A stretch of 55,048 nt of DNA, taken from positions 1 through 55,048 of the forward strand of contig WFOS01000025.1 in assembly GCA_015487975.1 (NCBI GenBank), given 5' to 3'. Both the position numbers and the translations under genes were made by a program. The notes under the pieces were generated by a model. The model worked only from the letters and a program-made list of their open reading frames with translations, was not told the DNA's origin and made no database searches. Of this stretch, positions 18,414 through 25,681 are shown in pieces (within the stretch, counting starts at the first letter, position 1; each line of letters starts with the position of its first letter). The DNA is from Ardenticatena sp. (lineage in GTDB: Bacteria > Chloroflexota > Anaerolineae > Ardenticatenales > Ardenticatenaceae).

Positions 18414-18533
18414 ATGTCGCTCGAATTGTTGCTCGATCCTTGGTACGCCAGCCTGATTGTGACGTTGATCTTGATGGCACTATTGGGTGCGTATACCATC
18501 CTGGATCGCTTTGTCAAGTGGTTGAAGTCGTAG
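18414..18533 (+). CDS. Single-helix membrane microprotein upstream of ctaC (2)
   Basis: 39 residues, from ATG 18414 with an excellent AAGGAGG at 18399-18405, to TAG 18531. MSLELLLDPWYASL leads into a helix (LIVTLILMALLGAYTIL) and a basic end DRFVKWLKS, predicting a cytoplasmic C-terminus. It lies between the first microprotein and ctaC, 128 bases before ctaC. The strong ribosome site and clear topology support a real gene. Its function is inferred from position only. Confidence 0.68.
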   Translation: MSLELLLDPWYASLIVTLILMALLGAYTILDRFVKWLKS

Positions 18534-18661
18534 GTATTCTTTTTCCGATCGAAGCCAAATCGGATGAGGGCTTGTTCGATCTGGCAAGACGTGCCTATTT
18601 TTCTTTTGCACACGATCGAGCAGGCGAGAACAGCAAAACTTCCTGAGGGGAGAAGGACGAC

Positions 18662-19720
18662 ATGTGGCAAATTGCACGACGAAGGATGCGTGTTGCCGGC
18701 GCTTTGTTGAGTGTGCTGGTAGCATCTGTCTTGGTGCCAGCTCGGGTACTAGCCTCCGAGCCTCCTTGGTTTCTCGATCCGGCTTCGGAACAGGCGGCGT
18801 TGATTGCACGCTTGTTCAATATCGAGCTGGCGGTGGCGGTTGGTGTGGCCGTTGTCATCTGGTCGTTGATTTTGTTCGTGGTTGTACGGTATCGGGCGCG
18901 TGGAGATGGGACGGACCAGACGCCCAAGCAGATTCATGGCAACAATGCCTTGGAAATCACCTGGACGGTGGGGACGGCTGTGGTGCTCCTTTTCATTTTC
19001 GTCATTTTTTGGCAGACAATGGGGGCATTGGCAGCTACACCAGCCGAGGCTATGGAAGTCAACGTCTATGGCAAACAATGGTGGTGGGAGTTCGAGTACC
19101 CAGGCTACACCCGCGAAGGAAGTAGCGAGCCCGTGCGCACTGGTAACGAGCTCTACATTCCAGTAGGTGTGCCGGTCAAATTCAACCTCTACTCGGACAA
19201 CGTGATTCACAGCTTCTGGGTGCCACGTCTCAACGGGAAGACCGATGTCATTCCCGGCCAGGTGAACACGACGTGGTTCCAGGCGGATGAGCCGGGCGAA
19301 TATTATGCCCAATGTGCGGAATTGTGTGGTGTGCAGCATGCTGGTATGCGCTTCAAGGTCTACGCCTTGCCGCAAGAGGAATGGGAAGCGTGGATCGAAT
19401 CGCAACGCAAGCCTGCGGTGGAACCGTCAACGGAATTGGCACAGCGTGGTGCGCAACTCTTCTTGGCTAGGGGGTGTGCTGGGTGCCATACGATCTACGG
19501 TACGAACGCTGCTGGACGTGTTGGCCCCGACTTGACACACTTTGCCAGCCGTAACACAGTCGCTGCCGTCTTGCCACAGACATCGTCGAATGTTGGTTTG
19601 TGGGTACAAAATTCCGATTTGGTCAAGCCTGGCAATATCATGTGGCAGACGATGAAGAACATTCCGCTGAGTGCAGATGAAGTCGAAGCGCTGACGGCCT
19701 ATTTGTTGAGCCTGAAGTAA
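18662..19720 (+). CDS. ctaC: Cytochrome c oxidase subunit II with fused cytochrome c domain
   Basis: 352 residues. A signal peptide (RVAGALLSVLVASVLVPARVLA) and two membrane helices (~45-70 and ~95-125) are followed by the cupredoxin domain with HSFWVPRLNGKTDVIPG and the CuA ligands in YYAQCAELCGVQHAGMRF. A C-terminal cytochrome c domain starts near residue 255 with CAGCH and later MWQTMKNIPLS supplying the Met ligand. This fusion defines the caa3 type, in which electrons enter through covalently held heme c. ATG 18662 follows AGGGGAGAAGG. ctaD starts 16 bases downstream. Confidence 0.96.
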   Translation: MWQIARRRMRVAGALLSVLVASVLVPARVLASEPPWFLDPASEQAALIARLFNIELAVAVGVAVVIWSLILFVVVRYRARGDGTDQTPKQIHGNNALEITWTVGTAVVLLFIFVIFWQTMGALAATPAEAMEVNVYGKQWWWEFEYPGYTREGSSEPVRTGNELYIPVGVPVKFNLYSDNVIHSFWVPRLNGKTDVIPGQVNTTWFQADEPGEYYAQCAELCGVQHAGMRFKVYALPQEEWEAWIESQRKPAVEPSTELAQRGAQLFLARGCAGCHTIYGTNAAGRVGPDLTHFASRNTVAAVLPQTSSNVGLWVQNSDLVKPGNIMWQTMKNIPLSADEVEALTAYLLSLK

Positions 19721-19736
19721 CTGCAGGGGGAGAGTT

Positions 19737-21566
19737 ATGGCAACACGTACTGAACCAATTGCCCGTCCAAGTACGCTGGCAACGTGGTGGGATACCGTTG
19801 TCGAATGGGCAACGACGGTAGACCACAAGAAAGTAGGGATCCTCTACATTTTGGCTTCGATTGTCTTCTTCCTCTTTGGTGGGATCGAAGCCTTGATGAT
19901 TCGTACTCAGCTGGCTGGGCCGGAACTGCGCTTCATCCACCCGCAAACCTACAACGAAGTGCTTACGATGCACGGGACGACGATGGTCTTCCTCGTCGTC
20001 ATGCCGATTTTGACCGGCTTCGGGAACTACTTTGTGCCCCTGATGATTGGGGCACGCGATATGGCCTTCCCCCGCCTCAACATGCTCGGGTTCTGGCTCT
20101 TCTTCTTTGGGGGAATTTTGCTCTATCTCAGCTTCCTGAGCGGGGGAGCACCGGATGCAGGGTGGTTTGCCTATGCACCATTGACTGACGATACCTTTTC
20201 GCCCACGCGAGGCATGGACTTCTGGATTTTGGGCTTGACGGTGACAGGTATTGCCTCGATTACTGGTTCGATCAACTTCGTCGTGACCATTCTCAATATG
20301 CGTGCACCCGGCATGACACTCAATCGCATGCCAATCTTCGTCTGGACCACGCTGGTCACGGCGTTCTTGATCCTCTTTGCCTTCCCGAGCCTGACGGTTG
20401 CCACGATTTTCCTCTTCTTCGACCGCAACTTTGGGACGGGCTTCTATTCGCCGGAGATGGGGGGAACACCGTTGCTCTGGCAACACCTCTTCTGGTTCTT
20501 CGGGCACCCCGAAGTGTACATTATGATTTTGCCTTCCTTCGGGTTGATATCGGAGATGATTCCGGTCTTTTCGCGAAAGCCCATCTTCGGATATGCTGCT
20601 GTCGTGTATGCCACCGTGGCGATCGGGTTCATTGGGTTTACGGTGTGGGCGCACCATATGTTTGCCGTCGGTATGCCCCCAGTAGTCGCAGCATCGTTCG
20701 GGGCCGCGAGTATGATCATTGCGGTGCCCACTGCCATCAAGATCTTCAACTGGGTGGGGACCATGTGGGGTGGTTCACTACGGTTGCGCACCCCCATGCT
20801 CTTTGCGATTAGTTTCGTGGCCATGTTCCTCATCGGTGGGTTGACGGGGATTTTCCTGGCGACCGTTCCAGTTGATTGGCAGTTGACCGACTCCTACTTC
20901 GTCGTGGCGCACTTCCACTATGTGCTCTTTGGTGGGGCATTCATGTCCATCCTGGGCGCGGCATACTACTGGTTCCCCAAGATGACGGGACGTATGATGG
21001 ATGAGCGCCTGGGCTTCTGGAACTGGCTGTTGGTTTTCGTGGGCTTCAACCTGACCTTCTTCCCGATGCACATCCTGGGACTGGATGGCATGCCCCGCCG
21101 TATCGCGACGTATGGCGCCGGTTTGGGATGGGATTTCTGGAACTTCGTTTCGACCGTCGGGGCGTACATGATTGGTGCAGGGATGATCATCTTCTTCATC
21201 AATTTCTTCCACAGCCTGCGCAATGGCCCCGAAGCGGGTGACAACCCGTGGGAAGGGTGGACGCTGGAATGGGCGACGGCTTCGCCACCCCCGGCGCATA
21301 ACTTCGATGGGTTGCCGCCCATTACCAGCCGCCGTCCGCTGTGGGACGTGAAGCTCAACCGTGTCTTGACACCCGAAGAAGTGAAGGCCCGCCTGGTGAA
21401 GGATGAGCATATCCACCTGCCGCCGCCTTCGTTCTGGCCGTTGGTCGTGGGGCTGGGTGTCGTGCTCATCGCCGCCGGTATGATCTACACCTACGTGATG
21501 ACGGTGTTGGGTGTCTTGACGTGGGTGATTGGTGTGCTTGGTTGGATTCAAGAAAAAGGGTACTGA
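19737..21566 (+). CDS. ctaD: Cytochrome c oxidase subunit I
   Basis: 609 residues with twelve or more membrane helices and a C-terminal extension. This is the catalytic subunit holding heme a and the heme a3-CuB site where O2 is reduced with proton pumping. Visible ligands: His in MHGTTMVFL (heme a), GHPEVY with the helix VI Glu and CuB His, HH in VWAHHMFAVGM (CuB) and HFHYVLFGG (heme ligands). The Glu of GHPEVY and the Lys in AIKIFNW place it in the A1 heme-copper group with D- and K-type proton paths. It begins after GGGGGAG and is followed by a stem-loop. Confidence 0.97.
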   Translation: MATRTEPIARPSTLATWWDTVVEWATTVDHKKVGILYILASIVFFLFGGIEALMIRTQLAGPELRFIHPQTYNEVLTMHGTTMVFLVVMPILTGFGNYFVPLMIGARDMAFPRLNMLGFWLFFFGGILLYLSFLSGGAPDAGWFAYAPLTDDTFSPTRGMDFWILGLTVTGIASITGSINFVVTILNMRAPGMTLNRMPIFVWTTLVTAFLILFAFPSLTVATIFLFFDRNFGTGFYSPEMGGTPLLWQHLFWFFGHPEVYIMILPSFGLISEMIPVFSRKPIFGYAAVVYATVAIGFIGFTVWAHHMFAVGMPPVVAASFGAASMIIAVPTAIKIFNWVGTMWGGSLRLRTPMLFAISFVAMFLIGGLTGIFLATVPVDWQLTDSYFVVAHFHYVLFGGAFMSILGAAYYWFPKMTGRMMDERLGFWNWLLVFVGFNLTFFPMHILGLDGMPRRIATYGAGLGWDFWNFVSTVGAYMIGAGMIIFFINFFHSLRNGPEAGDNPWEGWTLEWATASPPPAHNFDGLPPITSRRPLWDVKLNRVLTPEEVKARLVKDEHIHLPPPSFWPLVVGLGVVLIAAGMIYTYVMTVLGVLTWVIGVLGWIQEKGY

Positions 21567-21573
21567 TCGAGCC

Positions 21574-21606
21574 ATGGGGTGGAAACAGGTGATGTTCCCA
21601 CCCCAT
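21574..21606 (+). other. Stem-loop between ctaD and ctaE
   Basis: A 9-bp stem, ATGGGGTGG (21574-21582) with CCACCCCAT (21598-21606), lies in the 68-base gap inside the oxidase operon. There is no U-tract, so mRNA processing or differential stability is more likely than full termination. Confidence 0.45.
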
Positions 21607-21634
21607 CGAAACGAGAAATGCGTGGAGTTTGGCT

Positions 21635-22222
21635 ATGAGTGCACATACACAGATGGAACATCACACCACACTCGGCCTGGACCACCGCAAGTTGGGTTTC
21701 TGGGTGTTCTTGGCGTCTGAGTGCGTCTTCTTCATGTCGTTGATCATTACGTTTATCATCTATTCGGGACGTCCACAAGAAGGGCCTACGCACGAAGTGT
21801 TGAATATTCCGCTGACGGCGTTCAACACCTTCGTGTTGTTGACGAGTAGTCTTTCGATGGTGCTGGCCGTGGACGCGACCCGCCGTGGCGACAAGCGCCA
21901 GATGCAACTCTGGTTATTGGCCACGATTTTGATGGGGTCGTTCTTCATCGGCGTGCAGATCTTCGAGTATCGTGAATTGATGCACGAAGGCTTGACACTG
22001 ACGAGCAACCTCTTTGGCATGACGTTCTATCTGCTCACGGGTTTCCACGGGGCACACGTGACCTTTGGTATTTTGTGGTTGCTCGTTGTCTTCATCAAGT
22101 CGTTCGGTGATACCTTTGGCCCGCAAAACGATGTCCCGGTGGACATTATGGGGTTGTATTGGCACTTCGTCGACCTGGTGTGGGTCTTCTTGTTCCCTAT
22201 CGTGTACCTGATCAAGTGGTAA
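21635..22222 (+). CDS. ctaE: Cytochrome c oxidase subunit III
   Basis: 195 residues from ATG 21635 after TGGAG. Five membrane helices, the short form usual in bacterial caa3 oxidases. Family features: KLGFWVFLASECVFF near the N-terminus, YREL, TGFHGAHVTFGILWLL and the final YWHFVDLVWVFLFPIVYL. Subunit III stabilises subunit I and the proton uptake path. It lies 10 bases before ctaF. Confidence 0.95.
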   Translation: MSAHTQMEHHTTLGLDHRKLGFWVFLASECVFFMSLIITFIIYSGRPQEGPTHEVLNIPLTAFNTFVLLTSSLSMVLAVDATRRGDKRQMQLWLLATILMGSFFIGVQIFEYRELMHEGLTLTSNLFGMTFYLLTGFHGAHVTFGILWLLVVFIKSFGDTFGPQNDVPVDIMGLYWHFVDLVWVFLFPIVYLIKW

Positions 22223-22232
22223 GGAGCGGCAC

Positions 22233-22541
22233 ATGGCAAAACACTCGGCGACTGAAACGAGCAAACATGGAGCCCACCCAAATTATTGGCTGATTGGTAT
22301 CGTGCTTGCCATTCTGACAGTGCTGGAATTGACTGTTACGTCGAATTGGTTTGTCACGACCTTCAATTTGAGCCAGGCGTTGACCGACTTTTTGCTGCTT
22401 GCTTTTGCTGTCGGCAAGGCGCTCTTCGTGGTGGGGTATTACATGCACCTCAAGTTCGATAGTCGTATCTTCACGGTCATGTTCTCGATTGGGATTTTGT
22501 TTGCCTTGCTTCTCTCGACGACGTTCGTGCTGTTGTTCTAG
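22233..22541 (+). CDS. ctaF: Cytochrome c oxidase subunit IV (caa3 type)
   Basis: 102 residues with three hydrophobic helices, preceded by AAGGAGC. The His-rich start (HSATETSKHGAHPNYW), a first helix IGIVLAILTVLELTV, and GKALFVVGYYMHLKFD match the prokaryotic subunit IV family. It is a small structural subunit of the oxidase, directly after ctaE. Confidence 0.9.
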   Translation: MAKHSATETSKHGAHPNYWLIGIVLAILTVLELTVTSNWFVTTFNLSQALTDFLLLAFAVGKALFVVGYYMHLKFDSRIFTVMFSIGILFALLLSTTFVLLF

Positions 22542-22568
22542 GTTGTTCTAGAAGCGGTGTGAGGAACG

Positions 22569-23393
22569 ATGCAAGAACTCTCGCTTCCCTGGACGATTTG
22601 GCTAACTGATTGGCGTTTCGAGCCGGTTCCTATCGCTGCGGCTGTTCTTGCCGTGGCGTTCTACTATGCTGCGGCACGACGCTTAGCGTGGCAGCATCCT
22701 GATTATCGGTTGACACGTGGGCAACAGGCTGCCTTTTTGAGCGCCGTGGGGTTGACCCTCTTCACGATCCTGTCGCCGATCGATACCATCGGTGAACTGT
22801 ATTCGTTTACAGTGCACATGGTGCAGCATCTGTTGATGATCATCCCTGTTCCCATTTTGGTATTGTTGGGACTTCCTGAGTGGATGCTGGCACCGTTATT
22901 CCGGCTGCGCCCTGTACATTGGGGAATGCGTTTGTTCACACAACCGATCATTGCAACAGTGTTGTTCAATCTCGTTTTCATGGGATGGCATATTCCACGC
23001 CTCTACGAGTTGTCGCTGACGAATTATACGGCGCATGAATTGCAACATCTTACGTTCCTTGCATCTGGGCTCATCTCCTGGTGGCCGATTATGGGGCCAC
23101 GCTACCAGCTGCAAACACCGTTTTTGAAAATCGCATATATCTTCGTGCAGAAGTTGCCCCCTACACTCCTTGGTGCTGTCTTGGTCTTTGCCGAAGCACC
23201 GTTGTATGCGGCCTATGCCAATCAACCTGTACGACTCTGGGGGTGGTCTCCTTTGCTCGACCAGCAAATGGGGGGCGTCGTTATGTGGATCCCAGCAGGG
23301 ATTGTCTATCTCATCATTCTGTCGGTCGTCTTTTTCCGCTGGATTGGAAACGAAGAGACGGAAGGCTTTGAGCAACAGAGTACCTTCGTTTGA
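22569..23393 (+). CDS. ctaG: CtaG-type caa3 oxidase assembly factor
   Basis: 274 residues with about seven membrane helices. It matches the Caa3_CtaG family (not the Cox11-type CtaG): SPIDTIGELYSFTVHMVQHLLMI, GWHIPRLYELSL, HELQHLTFLASGLISWWP and QQMGGVVMWIPAGIVYL. Conserved His residues suggest copper handling during CuB assembly. It is the last gene of the oxidase operon, followed directly by a strong terminator. Confidence 0.92.
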   Translation: MQELSLPWTIWLTDWRFEPVPIAAAVLAVAFYYAAARRLAWQHPDYRLTRGQQAAFLSAVGLTLFTILSPIDTIGELYSFTVHMVQHLLMIIPVPILVLLGLPEWMLAPLFRLRPVHWGMRLFTQPIIATVLFNLVFMGWHIPRLYELSLTNYTAHELQHLTFLASGLISWWPIMGPRYQLQTPFLKIAYIFVQKLPPTLLGAVLVFAEAPLYAAYANQPVRLWGWSPLLDQQMGGVVMWIPAGIVYLIILSVVFFRWIGNEETEGFEQQSTFV

Positions 23394-23412
23394 CAGCCGG
23401 GAGCGTGCGATG

Positions 23413-23447
23413 AAGCCCCTTCTTCCCGCGAAGGGGCTTTTTGTTTT
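23413..23447 (+). terminator. Rho-independent terminator of the cta operon
   Basis: A perfect 10-bp stem, AAGCCCCTTC (23413-23422) with GAAGGGGCTT (23430-23439), a 7-base loop, then TTTGTTTT. It lies 20 bases after the ctaG stop. Confidence 0.9.
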
Positions 23448-23467
23448 CAAACGGAGTGAGGTGGGGC

Positions 23468-24565
23468 ATGATTCGCAAGATTGCGGTTTTTACTGGTGGT
23501 GGTGATGCACCCGGCTTGAACGCTGTCATTCGGGCAGTGACGCGCACAGCCGTGCTCAAGTATGGCTGGGATGTCGTTGGCATTCGTGACGGATTGGATG
23601 GCATTCTCTCCGACCGCGATGATGGTTTGATGCCGCTTGATCCGCACGCGGTAAGCGACATTTTGCCGCTGGGAGGCACGATTTTGGGGACGGTCAACAA
23701 GGCCGACCCGCGGTTGTACGTGGTGAAAGATGGTCGTGCCGTCGTGACCGACTGGGCGAAGAATCGCATTCGCACGCAGATGGCACGCTTTGGCATAGAC
23801 GCCATTGTGGCGATTGGCGGCGATGGCACGATGACGATTGCTGCCCAATTGTTCGAGGCGGGAATTCCGCTGGTGGGCGTCCCCAAGACGATCGACAACG
23901 ACCTCGTGGGCACTGAATTGACGTTTGGCTTCGATTCGGCACTCGATGTCGCGACCGATGCGCTCGACCGATTACGCACCACGGCACGCAGCCACCGCCG
24001 AGTGATGATTTTGGAAGTGATGGGGCGCAACGCTGGCTGGATTGCGCTCCATGCCGGGATTGCTGGCGGGGCGCATGTCATTCTCATTCCCGAAATCCCC
24101 TTTGCCATTGAACCGATTTGTGCGGCGCTGAAAGCCCGCTGGGCGCGCGATGCACGATATGCGTTGGTGGTTGTGGCTGAGGGAGCACGCCTGGCGGATG
24201 GGGCGCCCATGTACCACGAAATCGGAGGACAAAAACGGTTGGGGGGTATTGCCGACTGGCTGGCGCATCGGATTATCGAGCAGTGCGGGTTCGAGGCGCG
24301 TGCCGTTGTGCTAGGCCACATTCAACGTGGCGGGTCGCCCAGCGCCTTCGACCGTATTTTGGCAACGCAGTATGGCGCTGAGGCGGTGCACTGCCTGGCG
24401 CGTGAGGCGTTTGGGGTTGTGGTGGTCTTGCGTTGCAACGATATTCGCACGGTGCCATTGCATGACGTGATTGGGCGGCAAAAGCTGGTGCCAGTGGATG
24501 GAACGCTCGTGCGTGTGGCACGTGGGCTGGGCATTTCGTTCGGTGACCCAGCGGAGTTGTCATAA
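23468..24565 (+). CDS. pfkA: 6-phosphofructokinase (ATP-type Gly with PPi-type Lys)
   Basis: 365 residues from ATG 23468 with GGTGGGG nearby; the longer frame from 23441 overlaps the terminator. It phosphorylates fructose 6-phosphate in glycolysis. Motifs: GGGDAPGLNAVIR, IGGDGT with Gly120, GVPKTIDNDL with Lys140, MGRNAGWIALHAG and GHIQRGGSPSAFDR. Gly at the first site fits ATP as donor, while Lys at the second is typical of PPi-dependent enzymes; the combination is known from group III actinobacterial ATP-PFKs. I favour ATP. No allosteric prediction is possible. Confidence 0.93.
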   Translation: MIRKIAVFTGGGDAPGLNAVIRAVTRTAVLKYGWDVVGIRDGLDGILSDRDDGLMPLDPHAVSDILPLGGTILGTVNKADPRLYVVKDGRAVVTDWAKNRIRTQMARFGIDAIVAIGGDGTMTIAAQLFEAGIPLVGVPKTIDNDLVGTELTFGFDSALDVATDALDRLRTTARSHRRVMILEVMGRNAGWIALHAGIAGGAHVILIPEIPFAIEPICAALKARWARDARYALVVVAEGARLADGAPMYHEIGGQKRLGGIADWLAHRIIEQCGFEARAVVLGHIQRGGSPSAFDRILATQYGAEAVHCLAREAFGVVVVLRCNDIRTVPLHDVIGRQKLVPVDGTLVRVARGLGISFGDPAELS

Positions 24566-24591
24566 CTTCTCTGGCTCTGCACCTGCACATA

Positions 24592-24624
24592 ACACCAACG
24601 CCCCCAGAACGGGGGCGTTGGTGT
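24592..24624. terminator. Bidirectional stem-loop between pfkA and the SIMPL gene
   Basis: A perfect 14-bp stem (24592-24605 with 24611-24624) with a 5-base loop lies between convergent genes. Neither side has a clear U-tract. Confidence 0.6.
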
Positions 24625-24637
24625 GTATCGGATGCTG

Positions 24638-25630
24638 TTAGCGAATGAGGAAGATGACTTCGACGCCATAGGTGAACGAGAGTTGCCCACTTTGGATCGG
24701 CACGCGACGGGTTTCGGCAAATGCCGCCTGTTCGACGAGGATGGGGCGCCCCGCGCTTTGCTCGCGAATGGTGAGTACGCCCACGAGTTCCACATTGGCG
24801 AGCGTGGCCAGATCGCTGGCTCGCTGGTAGGCATCTTGCATGGCGGCGGCACGTGCCTGGCGTTCCAACGCTTTGGCGTTGCTCACACCGAACGAGATCC
24901 CCCCCACGGTATTGGCGCCGGCGTCGAGTGCGGCGTCGAGCACTTCGCCAACACGCTCGATCTCGCGTACCACAACCGCCACACGGTTGACCACACGATA
25001 GCGAATTTGCGGCGTCGGAGCTTCGCTTTCACGGTCGAGCGCAGCGCCTTCTACTGGCTGCTCTTCCGGATAGATGCCGAATTCGACAGTGCGGATGTCT
25101 TCCTCAGCAATCCCCGCATCCAAAAGTGCCTCCAACACGTTGGTCATGACCGCATTGTTTTCGTCCACGGCATCGGCAGCACTGGTGTTCAACGTGACGA
25201 CGCCCAACGTGATGGTTGCCAGGTCTGGGCTGGCTTGTACTTCGCCCATCCCCTGCACTGTCAAGGTGCGTTCGGTGGCTGTTTCTACAGTTTCTGTCAA
25301 TGGAATGACTGGGGATAGGGTGAAAGCAGTGGCAGGCGTGAGACGTTCGCTTGCTGTGATGACGGTTGTGTTGGACGGTGGGGTTGTTTCGGTGATGGCC
25401 GCAGGTGCGGCGGGTGCGAGGGTGACATCGGTTTCTTCGGTTGTGGTGAGGGGGATGGCGTCGGAGGGCGTGGCCGTCGGCGTTGTTGGAATTGGCGTGC
25501 GCGTTGGTCGGAACGTTGGTGTGGCGGTCGCCTGTGCCACGGGTGCCGCCATAGCATGTTGCCCCAACAGTAACAGGGTGATGATGAACAGGCTCCCTAT
25601 CAGCGAAAAAACGATGAACGTGCGTCGCAT
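24638..25630 (-). CDS. SIMPL (DUF541) domain secreted protein
   Basis: 330 residues. A signal peptide (FIVFSLIGSLFIITLLLLGQHAMA) is followed by ~90 residues rich in Thr, Pro and Ala, then a SIMPL domain from ~117: RTLTVQGMGEVQASPDLATITLGV, DAVDENNAVM, DIRTVEFGIYPE, and RRVPIQSGQLSFTYGVEVIF at the end. The family is periplasmic or extracellular, oligomeric and poorly understood; the E. coli member YggE protects against oxidative stress. The start follows AGGAGGCACAT. It lies 51 bases downstream of the S8 protease on the same strand and is probably co-transcribed. Confidence 0.88.
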   Translation of the reverse strand: MRRTFIVFSLIGSLFIITLLLLGQHAMAAPVAQATATPTFRPTRTPIPTTPTATPSDAIPLTTTEETDVTLAPAAPAAITETTPPSNTTVITASERLTPATAFTLSPVIPLTETVETATERTLTVQGMGEVQASPDLATITLGVVTLNTSAADAVDENNAVMTNVLEALLDAGIAEEDIRTVEFGIYPEEQPVEGAALDRESEAPTPQIRYRVVNRVAVVVREIERVGEVLDAALDAGANTVGGISFGVSNAKALERQARAAAMQDAYQRASDLATLANVELVGVLTIREQSAGRPILVEQAAFAETRRVPIQSGQLSFTYGVEVIFLIR

Positions 25631-25681
25631 ATGTGCCTCCTGGTCTGTTTCGGTTGCGCCTCCCTGCTTACTTGGATGTGT

